The position numbers and the translations under genes were made by a program. Shown here in pieces: positions 35,078-44,123 of a stretch of 64,000 nucleotides of DNA. The notes under the pieces were generated by a model. The model was given only the letters and a program-made list of their open reading frames with translations. It had not been told where the DNA came from and did no database searches. Source of the stretch: Aliarcobacter sp. (GTDB taxonomy: Bacteria > Campylobacterota > Campylobacteria > Campylobacterales > Arcobacteraceae); the NCBI GenBank assembly GCA_028688995.1, contig JAQTXB010000003.1, positions 186,001 to 250,000 on the forward strand. The letters are read 5' to 3'. Numbering within the stretch: the first letter of the stretch is position 1; every line of letters begins with the position of its first letter.

Positions 35078-35870
35078 TATTACATTTATATTGAAGAAAA
35101 TTATCAGAGTTTTCTAAAAATTGTTTAGGTGTAAATCCAGTAAAGAATTTGAATTCTTTAATAAAAGAAGATTGGTCATAAAAGTTGTTTTCCGTTGCAA
35201 TATTTCCAAAATCTACAATATTCTTATTGGTTTTTATAGTTTTTAATGTGTTGTAAAATCTATTTATTTTTTGAATATCTTTTGGTGTTATTCCTGTGAA
35301 CTCTTTAACTTTTCTTTGTACTTGTCTTACTGATAATCTATTTTGTAGGTAAAAATTATCTAAATTATAATTTTTTGTTAATTGATATATATTCATCAAA
35401 ATAGAATCATCATTATTGATATTATTGAAGATTTTAAAGAAGTAATTATTTAGATAATTAACTGTAGTTTGGATGTTCTCTTTTATGTCATATAAAGTTT
35501 CAAGTATTGATAAATCAAAATTTAAAGATAACTCATTTATTTCATAAACTCTATCTTCTAATTGTGAAACAGGAATTCCAAATAATTTATAAAATACTCC
35601 AGGATACAAAGATATATCAATGTAGTAGGTATTTTCATCAAATTTTAGAATTTGTCTATTCATTGATGGTGGGCAAATATATATTCCACTTTTTTGTGAA
35701 GAGTTTAAATTTGAGTTATTAATTTTAAATAATAGGCATACATTATCATATGGAATAACTATTTTTTCTTGGATAGCAGTTTCATTTATTTTTTTATAGT
35801 CAACAATCCAATAGGATTTTATCCATTTTTGTAATTTTATATGTGGTTCGAAAGTTTTAAAGCTAAACAA
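35067..35870 (-). CDS. AraC-family transcriptional regulator 2 (QhpR-like)
   Basis: A 267-residue paralogue of the regulator at 28372: the same architecture, with a C-terminal double HTH (LSVRQVQRKVKEFTGITPKD; FYDQSSFIKEFKFFTGFTPKQF). The N-terminal sensor parts are more different than the HTH, which suggests similar DNA sites but perhaps different inducers. Start TTG 35870 follows AAGGA. It sits between the two qhp modules, divergent from qhpA2. Confidence 0.86.
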   Translation of the reverse strand: MFSFKTFEPHIKLQKWIKSYWIVDYKKINETAIQEKIVIPYDNVCLLFKINNSNLNSSQKSGIYICPPSMNRQILKFDENTYYIDISLYPGVFYKLFGIPVSQLEDRVYEINELSLNFDLSILETLYDIKENIQTTVNYLNNYFFKIFNNINNDDSILMNIYQLTKNYNLDNFYLQNRLSVRQVQRKVKEFTGITPKDIQKINRFYNTLKTIKTNKNIVDFGNIATENNFYDQSSFIKEFKFFTGFTPKQFLENSDNFLQYKCNIFS

Positions 35871-35944
35871 TATTTAATCCTTTTTAATTAGCTGAATTCT
35901 AACATTTATTACTTAATAGAGTAATTTAAAAAAACAAAATATCT

Positions 35945-35959
35945 GTATAAAAAATATAC
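35945..35959 (+). promoter_or_regulatory. 15-bp palindromic site, one-mismatch copy, before qhpA2
   Basis: GTATAAAAAATATAC keeps the GTATA/TATAC ends and differs at one base from the site before the second porin. It lies 5 nt ahead of the 17-bp element. Confidence 0.4.
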
Positions 35960-35964
35960 ATATT

Positions 35965-35981
35965 TGTCGTTTTTTTACTAT
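35965..35981 (+). promoter_or_regulatory. 17-bp qhp regulon element, copy 3 (qhpA2)
   Basis: TGTCGTTTTTTTACTAT, one mismatch to copy 1, then ATACAAAAAAAGC, similar to the sequence after copy 2. It ends 84 nt before the qhpA2 start, farther than in the other two promoters. Confidence 0.7.
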
Positions 35982-36065
35982 ACAAAAAAAGCTTATGAAT
36001 CTATAATTCGGCAGACACTTACAAGAAATTAAATAGTGTAAGAAATTTTATATGAGGAGCAAATC

Positions 36066-37667
36066 TTGAACTATAAAAGATTATCTAAAATTGGACTTGG
36101 AGCTTTATTATCTTCATTACCATTATTCGCAATTGATGCACAAGTTGGTAAAGAGATTATAAATAGTAAATGTACTGCCTGTCACGTGGGCAATTTAGAC
36201 GATGGTTTAAGCAGAATATCTGACCAAAGAAAAACACCTGAGGGTTGGTATATGACTGTTAAAAGAATGCAAAGGGAACATGGTTTATCAATCACAAAAG
36301 ACCAAGAAACAAATGTAATAAAATATTTATCTGATTATCAAGGATTAACACCTGATGAGATTAAACCTTATGCTTATACTTTGGATAAAACACCAAATGC
36401 TACAGAAGAAGGAAAAGATGATTTATTAGTTGAAATGTGTGTTAGATGTCACTCTGAATCAAGAATTGGTTTACAAAGAAGAACAGCAGTTGAATGGAAA
36501 AAATTAGTTCATTTTCATGTTGGACAATTTACATCATTTGAGATTCAAGCAAAATCTAGAGATAAAGATTGGTTAGGTGTTGCTGAAAATGAGATTGTTC
36601 CTTATTTAGCTGAAAATTTTGGAAAAGACAAAGAGAAATTTGATAAATATAAAAAATCTATAAAAGATTATAAATTACCATCAAAATGGATTACTTATGG
36701 ACATACTGCTGGTAAGGGTGATTTTACTGCAACAATTACATTATTAAATAGTAGTGATGAATCATATGCTTTAATGATGGATTATAAATATGCTTCTGGT
36801 GAAGAATTGCAAGCAAGGGGAATTGCTGTTGTTTATGGTGGAACAGAAGTGAGAGGTTCATTTGTTCAAAATGGTGTTAAATATAGACAAATCTTACATA
36901 TTGACCCTAAAACAAACACATTTGAAGGAAGAATGTTTGAATCTTTACATGATGAAAATGGAAGTATTTTAAAAGGTATTGCTAAAAATTCAAAAGAAGT
37001 TTCAATTGTTGGAATTTATCCAAGTGCTGTAAAAGCAGGAGAAAAAGCAACTATTTCTATTGTTGGAACAAATTTATCTGGTGAAGTTAAATTACCTTCA
37101 GGTTTAAAAGTTTTAAAAACAGTTAAACATACAGAAAATGAAATTGTTCTTGATGTTGAAGCAAATACAAAAGCTAAATCATTATTAGGAAATATCCAAG
37201 TTGGAAGCAAAGTATTCAAAAATAGCTTGGCTGTATATGATAAAGTTGATTATTTAACAGTAATGCCAGAGTATGGAACAGCTAGAATTGGTGGAGATGA
37301 TGGTAAAGATAAAATTCTAAAACAATACACAACATTTGAAGCAATTGGATTTACAAATGGTAAAGATGGTAAAAAAGGTACAGCTGATGATATTAATTTA
37401 GGTGTTTTACCTGTTAAATGGAGCCTTGAAGCATTTGATGAAGTAGCACATGAAGAAAAAGATTTAGATTATGCTGGTGTAATTGATGCAAATACTGGAA
37501 AATTCACTCCAAGTATATCTGGACCAAATACACAAAGAAAATTAATGACTAATAATGCTGGAAATTTAAGTGCAGTTGCAACATATAAAGATGGAAAAGA
37601 AGAATTAAGTGAAAAAGCTCATTTAATGGTTACTGTTCCAAAATATGTGAATCCACCAATTAACTAA
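36066..37667 (+). CDS. qhpA: Quinohemoprotein amine dehydrogenase alpha subunit, copy 2
   Basis: Paralogue of the 30565 gene, same length (533). Signal peptide at residues 1-23, heme c sites CTACH (36-40) and CVRCH (125-129), same downstream domain order, and a shared C-terminus VPKYVNPPI. Many surface positions differ from copy 1, so the two are old paralogues and not a recent copy. TTG start with a GAGGAG site. It opens the second module, which continues into the maturation genes qhpF-E-G. Confidence 0.92.
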   Translation: MNYKRLSKIGLGALLSSLPLFAIDAQVGKEIINSKCTACHVGNLDDGLSRISDQRKTPEGWYMTVKRMQREHGLSITKDQETNVIKYLSDYQGLTPDEIKPYAYTLDKTPNATEEGKDDLLVEMCVRCHSESRIGLQRRTAVEWKKLVHFHVGQFTSFEIQAKSRDKDWLGVAENEIVPYLAENFGKDKEKFDKYKKSIKDYKLPSKWITYGHTAGKGDFTATITLLNSSDESYALMMDYKYASGEELQARGIAVVYGGTEVRGSFVQNGVKYRQILHIDPKTNTFEGRMFESLHDENGSILKGIAKNSKEVSIVGIYPSAVKAGEKATISIVGTNLSGEVKLPSGLKVLKTVKHTENEIVLDVEANTKAKSLLGNIQVGSKVFKNSLAVYDKVDYLTVMPEYGTARIGGDDGKDKILKQYTTFEAIGFTNGKDGKKGTADDINLGVLPVKWSLEAFDEVAHEEKDLDYAGVIDANTGKFTPSISGPNTQRKLMTNNAGNLSAVATYKDGKEELSEKAHLMVTVPKYVNPPIN

Positions 37668-37676
37668 GAGTTTATT

Positions 37677-39050
37677 ATGAGTATTAATAATTATAGTTTA
37701 ATAAAAACTAATTATCACATTTTAAATGTTGATTCAAAAGAGTTCTTATTTCATATTCCAACTTCTTCAGTATTTGAACTTTCACCTGAGAGTTCAAAGC
37801 TGTTGAAACAAATAGAAAATAATGAAGAGATTTTTAAATATGACCAAGAAATAGTGGAAGAGTTTAAAGAGTTAAATATTTTAGGTGGAAAGTTTTTTGC
37901 AAAAGCCGAAGATACAAAAATCGAAAAATTTCCTGCAAAAGCTTTGATTTTAAATGTAACATCTGGATGTAATCTTAGTTGTACATATTGCTATAAAGCA
38001 GATTTAACTTCTTTAAAAAATGGTGGACAAATGACATTTGAAATAGCAAAAAGTGCTATTGATATGTTTTACAAAGAATCACCACATTTAAAAGAGTATT
38101 CAATTACTTTTTTTGGTGGAGAACCAATTAGTAATTTACCTTTAATAAAAGAGATTATTACCTATGCAAATGAGTTCTTTGGAAGTAAAGATTTAAAAAT
38201 TGGTTATTCAATGACAACAAATGCAACACTATTAACTGAAGAGATAATTCACTATTTACATGATAGTAGAGTTGATTTAACAGTGAGTATTGATGGACCA
38301 GAAGCTTTACATAATAAAACAAGAGTTTATGAAAATGGTAAGGGAAGTTACGAAAAAGTTGTTAAAAATGTAGCTAAATTACTCTCAATTTATAAAAATA
38401 GAACAGTAGGAGCAAGGGTTACACTTACAAAAGGTGTAACAGATATTCAAGCAATTTGGAACCATTTAAGATATGACTTGAATTTTAAAGAAGTAGGTTT
38501 TGCACCTGTAACTTCAGGTGATAGTGATTTTTATAACTTATCAGATAATGATTTAGCAAAGGTTTTTTCTGGATTTAAAGAACTAGGTGAAGATTATATA
38601 AATGAGGCTATAAAAGGTAATTTTAATGGTTTTTCAAATTTACATAGAACTGTAATTGATATTCACGAAGGAAGAAAGAAAAAACTACCTTGTGGAGCAG
38701 GAGTTGGACTTTTATCTGTTTCATATAAAGGTGATATAGATTTATGTCATAGATTTACAGGTTCAGATTATCCATCATTTGGAAATATAGAAAAAGGCCT
38801 TGATAAATTAGCTTTAGGTACTTTTTTAGAAAAAAGAGCAAATGAAAAAGATACAAATTGTCAAACATGTAGAATTAGAAATTTATGTGCTGGTGGTTGT
38901 TATCATGAAAGTTATATAAAGTATGGAACACCAGAAAAATCAGTATTGCACTATTGTGATGATATGAGAAATTGGATTGATTTTGCAGTAGAAGCATATA
39001 TTAGAATTCAAGCAGGAAATCCAGAATTCTTTACAAAATATTTTAAATAA
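37677..39050 (+). CDS. qhpD: Radical SAM maturase QhpD, copy 2
   Basis: A 457-residue paralogue of copy 1 with the radical SAM motif GCNLSCTYCY (Cys98, 102, 105) and the same SPASM-type Cys pattern (LPCGAG, DLCHRF, CQTCRIRNLCAGGC, HYCDD). It should cross-link the gamma precursor encoded next to it. Positions 38623-38764 are identical base for base to 33129-33270 of copy 1, although flanking parts differ at many silent sites. Starts 9 nt after qhpA2. Confidence 0.93.
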   Translation: MSINNYSLIKTNYHILNVDSKEFLFHIPTSSVFELSPESSKLLKQIENNEEIFKYDQEIVEEFKELNILGGKFFAKAEDTKIEKFPAKALILNVTSGCNLSCTYCYKADLTSLKNGGQMTFEIAKSAIDMFYKESPHLKEYSITFFGGEPISNLPLIKEIITYANEFFGSKDLKIGYSMTTNATLLTEEIIHYLHDSRVDLTVSIDGPEALHNKTRVYENGKGSYEKVVKNVAKLLSIYKNRTVGARVTLTKGVTDIQAIWNHLRYDLNFKEVGFAPVTSGDSDFYNLSDNDLAKVFSGFKELGEDYINEAIKGNFNGFSNLHRTVIDIHEGRKKKLPCGAGVGLLSVSYKGDIDLCHRFTGSDYPSFGNIEKGLDKLALGTFLEKRANEKDTNCQTCRIRNLCAGGCYHESYIKYGTPEKSVLHYCDDMRNWIDFAVEAYIRIQAGNPEFFTKYFK

Positions 39051-39060
39051 AGGAATAAAA

Positions 39061-39381
39061 ATGAAACATTTAAAACCAATAACACCAAAAGCAAAACTTT
39101 TTGATGATGCCGTAAAAGAGGGAACTACCGATGAAGTTATTGCAATGTCAAGTATAGTTGGTTGCGTAACTACATTTGACCCAGGATGGGAAGTTGATAG
39201 TGATGGAGGACTTGCAAGTTTATGTCAACCATTAGAAGCAGATTTATATGGTTGTTCAGACCCTTGCTGGTGGCCAACTCAAGTTCCTGACACATCATCT
39301 AGTTATAAAAAATGGGCTGATAAAGCGCCATCTAGTAAAGATGATTGGCGAGAACTAGAAAATGTATATCCAAAAATATAA
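39061..39381 (+). CDS. qhpC: QHNDH gamma subunit precursor, copy 2
   Basis: A 106-residue precursor with the same layout as copy 1: 28-residue leader, then C35/E44, C55/D61 and C69/D77 for thioethers and C65/W71 for the cysteine tryptophylquinone (LYGCSDPCWWPTQVPD). The leader keeps the pattern MKH-x-KP-x-TPKA and EVIAMSS seen in copy 1, which implies shared processing enzymes. Differences cluster around the cross-linked core (for example VDSDGGLAS against VGFDGGFAT). Confidence 0.95.
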   Translation: MKHLKPITPKAKLFDDAVKEGTTDEVIAMSSIVGCVTTFDPGWEVDSDGGLASLCQPLEADLYGCSDPCWWPTQVPDTSSSYKKWADKAPSSKDDWRELENVYPKI

Positions 39382-39395
39382 GTAAAGGTTAAAAT

Positions 39396-40523
39396 ATGTT
39401 AAATAAAAAAATAATAAAAAATAGTTTAGGATTATTGACTTTTTCATTAGTATTATCGTCATCTATTACTACAAATCTAAATGCTGCTAATGTGAAATTA
39501 GAGTCAGACCATGATTATTTAGTTGCGGAAACAAGACCTAATAATATAGTTTTAGTTGATTTGAAATCTAATAAAGTAATTAATGAATGTAAAACAGATG
39601 AAAGCTTTTCTCCTGGTGGAATAGTTTTATCACCTGATTATAAAATTGCTTATGTTTTGGGGGGATACGGGGAAGAGATTGGTGGATATGAAGTTGAAAC
39701 TTGTAAAAAAGTTTTCCATACTTCTTTAACACAAGGAAATGTAAGAGCTAAATCACTATCTGGAATTGCAGTTAATGAAGATGGAAAACAAGTATATGCT
39801 ATTTATAATAGAACAGAAATGGGAAATGATACATATACAGTTCTTGATTCTATGTTTTCAGTTTATAATGTAGCAGATGGATTAGATGCAAAAGCTGTAA
39901 AAAGCTTTAAAATTCCAAGACAAATGACAATGATTTCAACAGCAACTGATGGAACTGTTTTTGGAGCAGGAAGCCATTTATATGAGATAAATCCAAAAAC
40001 AGGTGATATTAAAATTGCTAAAAAAATGAGAGACTGGGGGAAAGAAGGATATAGCAATCCTGATTCATCAGCTACATATTTAATTGGTCAACAACAAGGT
40101 GAATTAACAGCTTTATATACAACTGAGAAAAAAGATGAAACTAAGCCAGAAGAAGAGCCTATTCTTTATTGGGGGATTACAAGTGTAGATTTAAAAACTA
40201 AAGCTATAACTCAAGTTGAATTTACAGAGTATGAAACTTTAATGTTTACCGCAATTAGAAGTCCAAAAGACCCAAATATTTTGTATGGTACATTAAATGA
40301 CTTAACTAAGTTTGATATTAAAGAGCAAAAAGTTTTAAAAAGAGTTTTAAATGATCATACATATTATAGTGTTGTTCCATCAGCTGATGGTGAGAAATTA
40401 TATCTTGGTGGTTGTTTAAATGATATCGCAATTTATGATGCAAATACATTAGAAAAATTAGGAAAAATTTATCTAAGTGGTGATATGGGTTCTGCTGCAC
40501 TTCAAGTATTTCACACAAAATAG
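39396..40523 (+). CDS. qhpB: QHNDH beta subunit, copy 2
   Basis: A 375-residue propeller subunit with a signal peptide (about residues 1-31, ending NLNAAN). The same repeat signatures as copy 1 are present (LVDLKSNKVI, VLSPDYKIAYVLG, IAIYDANTLEKLG). It has an extra acidic insertion near residue 245 (KKDETKPEEEP) on a loop where copy 1 has FKDEKQNMDEA. It overlaps qhpF by one base (TAGTG), coupling enzyme and maturation genes. Confidence 0.92.
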   Translation: MLNKKIIKNSLGLLTFSLVLSSSITTNLNAANVKLESDHDYLVAETRPNNIVLVDLKSNKVINECKTDESFSPGGIVLSPDYKIAYVLGGYGEEIGGYEVETCKKVFHTSLTQGNVRAKSLSGIAVNEDGKQVYAIYNRTEMGNDTYTVLDSMFSVYNVADGLDAKAVKSFKIPRQMTMISTATDGTVFGAGSHLYEINPKTGDIKIAKKMRDWGKEGYSNPDSSATYLIGQQQGELTALYTTEKKDETKPEEEPILYWGITSVDLKTKAITQVEFTEYETLMFTAIRSPKDPNILYGTLNDLTKFDIKEQKVLKRVLNDHTYYSVVPSADGEKLYLGGCLNDIAIYDANTLEKLGKIYLSGDMGSAALQVFHTK

Positions 40524-42175
40524 TGACTAAAAACAAAATGTTTAAAAATACAATTTATCCTCTCTTAAAAGAAAATAAGAGAGGATTTTTTATCATCTTT
40601 TTCTTTTCAATTATTGTTTCTTTAGGTGGAGCATTACAACCATATATTATGCAACATATAATTGATAATGCAATTTTAATTTCAGATGTAAATCAACTTT
40701 TTATTTTAGTTGCAATTTCATTTTTCCTAACAATTTTTATAATGATAATAAGTAGTGTAAATGAGATATATTACACTTCAAACTCTATGAATATTTTATT
40801 TGAGTTTAGAAAAAGAGTATTTAATAAACTATTTTTACATAATAAAAGTTTTATGACGCGATACCATTCAGCTGATTTAATGTCTAGAGTTCAAGGTGAT
40901 ATTAGTGAACTTCAAAGATTTTATACTGATTCATTGTTTGCAATATTTTCAACTATCATTAGTCTTGTATTTATCTCATTTATTATCTACTCATATAATA
41001 TAAAACTAATGATACTTATTTTAATTTTTTTACCAATAGAGTTTTTTTGTCTAAAACCTCTTTATCCATATATGCACGATAGTACAAAAAATATGAGAGA
41101 AAGCACTTCAAATATTGGTAAATTTTTTATTGAGAGTTTTAGATATATTTTAGTTCTAAAAAATCTTGGTGCAAAACAAATGACAATTTCAAAACTTGAT
41201 GTTATTCAAGAAGATTATAAAAAAGTTGTTATCAAAAATAAAAAATTAAATCTAATTTTTACACAAGTTCCTGCACTTATTTCCTTACTTGGAAAAACAA
41301 TAATCATCTCTTATGGAGGATATTTAACAATTACAAATGAGTTAAAACTTGGTGAATTAATGGCTTTTTTAACATATTTTGGAATGATTTTAGCTCCTGT
41401 TCATACAATCTTAGGAGTTATAAATAATCTTCCAAAAGTAAAAGTAAGCCTAAATAGAGTCCTAGAAATATTACCAAAAGATGAAAAAATAGAGATATTA
41501 AAAACTATTAATTATGATATTAGTGTAAAAGATTTGAGTTTTTCATATGGCAATAATCAAATTTTTAACAAATTAAATTTAAAGATAAAACAGAATAGTA
41601 AAATTGCAATTATAGGAAAAAATGGAGTAGGAAAAAGCACCTTTGGAGATTTACTTTGTGGTTTACAAAGTGCTCAAAGTGGAACTATATTTTTAGGAAA
41701 TGAACAAATAGGAAAAAATGATTATTCGAATTTCTCAAACTATATTGTAAAACTCGAGCAAACGCCAATAATTTTTGATGATACATTAAGAGGAAATCTA
41801 CTTTTAGCAAAAATAGATGCTACTGATGAAGAACTTATAAGTGCTTTGAAACTAACTGGTATGAACTCTTGGTTTGAAAATCTAAAAGATGGACTAAATA
41901 CAAATATCTATGAATCAGGGGATAACATCTCAGGTGGTCAAAAACAAAGAATTGCACTATCAAGAATAATTTTACTAAAACCAAAGGTGATAATACTTGA
42001 TGAATTTACCTCTTCAATAGATGAAAAAGATACTCTTTGGTTTTATGAAAATATCGCAAAACTTTTTCCAAATTCAACTATTATTGCTATTACTCATCAT
42101 CTTAATATGTTAAATAATTTTGAAAAAGTTTATTTATTAGAGAATCAAAATCTAAGGGAGTATCAAAATGCCTAA
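40523..42175 (+). CDS. qhpF: ABC transporter QhpF (gamma-subunit exporter)
   Basis: A 550-residue half-transporter: six-helix membrane domain (about residues 20-300) and C-terminal ATPase with Walker A GKNGVGKST, signature ISGGQKQR and Walker B VIILDEFTS. Known QHNDH loci have an ABC transporter at this place, needed for QHNDH formation and thought to export the modified gamma precursor. There is no N-terminal C39 peptidase domain, consistent with a separate protease (QhpE). Start GTG 40523 overlaps qhpB2; ATG 40538 is an alternative. Only one copy serves two modules. Confidence 0.88.
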   Translation: MTKNKMFKNTIYPLLKENKRGFFIIFFFSIIVSLGGALQPYIMQHIIDNAILISDVNQLFILVAISFFLTIFIMIISSVNEIYYTSNSMNILFEFRKRVFNKLFLHNKSFMTRYHSADLMSRVQGDISELQRFYTDSLFAIFSTIISLVFISFIIYSYNIKLMILILIFLPIEFFCLKPLYPYMHDSTKNMRESTSNIGKFFIESFRYILVLKNLGAKQMTISKLDVIQEDYKKVVIKNKKLNLIFTQVPALISLLGKTIIISYGGYLTITNELKLGELMAFLTYFGMILAPVHTILGVINNLPKVKVSLNRVLEILPKDEKIEILKTINYDISVKDLSFSYGNNQIFNKLNLKIKQNSKIAIIGKNGVGKSTFGDLLCGLQSAQSGTIFLGNEQIGKNDYSNFSNYIVKLEQTPIIFDDTLRGNLLLAKIDATDEELISALKLTGMNSWFENLKDGLNTNIYESGDNISGGQKQRIALSRIILLKPKVIILDEFTSSIDEKDTLWFYENIAKLFPNSTIIAITHHLNMLNNFEKVYLLENQNLREYQNA

Positions 42176-42809
42176 AGATATTTTTGTAGCTTTAATAGAT
42201 AGTGGTTGCACTTTTAAAACCCATGAAAAGCTTGCAATAAAAGTTGAGAATAATAAAATTATTACAACAACTCAAAATGAAATTAAATACAAACATGGAG
42301 ATGTTATTGGACAAATAATATCTTCTAATGAAAATATAAAACTATATGATATTCAAGTATTTGATGAAAATCTAAGAACAACTCCTTCACATATTATTGG
42401 AGCTTTAACTTATCTTTTAGATAAAAAAGTAGATGTAATAAATATGAGTTTAGGACTTAAAACAAACTATAAAGAGATAGAAGATATATGTAAAAAACTA
42501 AGTTCAAAAGGAGTTACAATAATTTCATCTTTCCCAAGAAGTGGAGCTGATTTTGTATTTCCAGCATCTTATGATGAGGTAATTAGTGTAACTTCTGATG
42601 GAAAGTGCCAAGAGAATGAAATTAGTTGTATAGATTTAGAGAAATCACTTTTTGGTGCAAATCCATTTTCAAAGGTTGAGGGTGTTGGAGGTTCTAGTGT
42701 TGCTGTTGCAAAATTCACAAAATATTTTTGTGAACAGTTACAAAAAGAATTAAATAAAGAAGAAATTTTAACTGAAATAAAAAGAGGTTGTAACAATGAA
42801 TCAAAATAA
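42168..42809 (+). CDS. qhpE: Subtilisin-like protease QhpE (gamma-leader peptidase)
   Basis: A compact 213-residue serine protease of the subtilase family. The triad can be assigned to Asp11 (ALIDSG), His43 (KHGDVIGQI) and Ser177 (GGSSVAVA). It has no signal or pro-peptide, so it acts in the cytoplasm. In Paracoccus, QhpE removes the 28-residue leader of the cross-linked gamma subunit. It overlaps qhpF by 8 nt and qhpG by 14 nt. RBS AGGGAG is clear. Confidence 0.9.
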   Translation: MPKDIFVALIDSGCTFKTHEKLAIKVENNKIITTTQNEIKYKHGDVIGQIISSNENIKLYDIQVFDENLRTTPSHIIGALTYLLDKKVDVINMSLGLKTNYKEIEDICKKLSSKGVTIISSFPRSGADFVFPASYDEVISVTSDGKCQENEISCIDLEKSLFGANPFSKVEGVGGSSVAVAKFTKYFCEQLQKELNKEEILTEIKRGCNNESK

Positions 42810-44121
42810 AACAATAGTAGTTTTAGGAGCTGGAATTGCTGGAGTTACAACAGCAATTGGTCTTAAAAAACTTGGATTTAATGTAAAGATTTTTTATAAA
42901 CCAAGACCATTTATATCATATGAGGGATTTAGTGAAAAAACAAAAGATGGATTAATCTCTAGTTCTTGCATAAGAGCATCACAACTAATAACAGAACAAT
43001 CTATGCGAAATTCAAATTGGGCTAATAATTCAAAAAATGTAAATTATGAGTATGTAGTTTGCAGAGCTAATTTAGATGAAGCTTTACTTGAAGATGCAAA
43101 AGATAATGGAATTGAACTAATAGAAGCAAGAGTAATTGGTTCGATTGATTATAGTGAAGAAAAACCAAAAGTTATTTATAAAATAGATGAAGATAAATTA
43201 CAAGTTTATGCTGATTTTGTAGTTGATGCAAGAGGAAGATTTACTCCTTTTAAAGATGAATATATAAATGGTCCAAAAAGTTTTTCTCTTCTTCAAGAGT
43301 TAGAGATGGATAGTTTTTCACAAAATAGAACTTCAATTGATTCAACAATAGATGGTTGGATTTGGCAAGCTTATGTGGGGAATAAAAAAGGTTATATTCA
43401 ATTTACTTGTGATGAAGAGTTAGCAGTAAAAATAAATGATTTCGATGAATTATTAGAAATTTTGAAAGAACAAAAGGCAGATTTTTGGAGTTTACAAAAT
43501 GCCAAACCAGTTGGAAAAATTGTAAAAAGAGACTCATACAGTAAAATCCACAAAGAGATAATCAACACTAAAATGATTTTAATAGGAGATAGTGCTTCAA
43601 GTGTTGATCCACTTTCCGGAAATGGAGCTTTTCAAGCAATGAGTATGTCAAGTATTGCACCTTATGTAATTAATACAATTATAAATAAAAATGAGATTGA
43701 ACAAAAAGTAGCTATAAATTTCTATAAAAGTAGGGTGCAATTTATTTTTGATAAATTTTCAAAAGTTGGTAAAGAGTTTTATTTATTAGAAAAAAGATAC
43801 ACAAGTGATTTTTGGCAAAAAAGACAAAGTTGGCCAAATGAAAAAATAAGTGATGTAGAAAATTTGCCAAGAATAGAAGAAAAAGCGATAGTTAATGAAC
43901 AATATGTATTGGCACAAGATGTGGTTGTTACAAAAAATAATCCGATGGGTGTTTGGTGTTATGGAAAAATAGAAGTTGTAGAATTAGCAAAATATTGTAT
44001 TGAAAATAAACTAGAAAAATCATTGGATTATTTTGATGAGTTTTGCAAGAAAAATGATGTTTCTATGGGATTATATAACTCTTTAAAAAGATGGTGTATA
44101 GAGCAGGAGATTTTGAACTAA
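42796..44121 (+). CDS. qhpG: FAD-dependent monooxygenase QhpG
   Basis: A 441-residue flavoprotein of the p-hydroxybenzoate hydroxylase / tryptophan halogenase-like group. The FAD motifs are VVLGAGIAGVTTAIGLKKLG at the N-terminus, VVDARGR in the middle and LIGDSASSVDPLSGNGAFQAM. In QHNDH biogenesis QhpG hydroxylates the gamma-subunit Trp that becomes the quinone. It is the last gene of the qhp locus and is followed by a strong hairpin. A single copy must serve both gamma precursors. Confidence 0.88.
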   Translation: MNQNKTIVVLGAGIAGVTTAIGLKKLGFNVKIFYKPRPFISYEGFSEKTKDGLISSSCIRASQLITEQSMRNSNWANNSKNVNYEYVVCRANLDEALLEDAKDNGIELIEARVIGSIDYSEEKPKVIYKIDEDKLQVYADFVVDARGRFTPFKDEYINGPKSFSLLQELEMDSFSQNRTSIDSTIDGWIWQAYVGNKKGYIQFTCDEELAVKINDFDELLEILKEQKADFWSLQNAKPVGKIVKRDSYSKIHKEIINTKMILIGDSASSVDPLSGNGAFQAMSMSSIAPYVINTIINKNEIEQKVAINFYKSRVQFIFDKFSKVGKEFYLLEKRYTSDFWQKRQSWPNEKISDVENLPRIEEKAIVNEQYVLAQDVVVTKNNPMGVWCYGKIEVVELAKYCIENKLEKSLDYFDEFCKKNDVSMGLYNSLKRWCIEQEILN

Positions 44122-44123
44122 AA

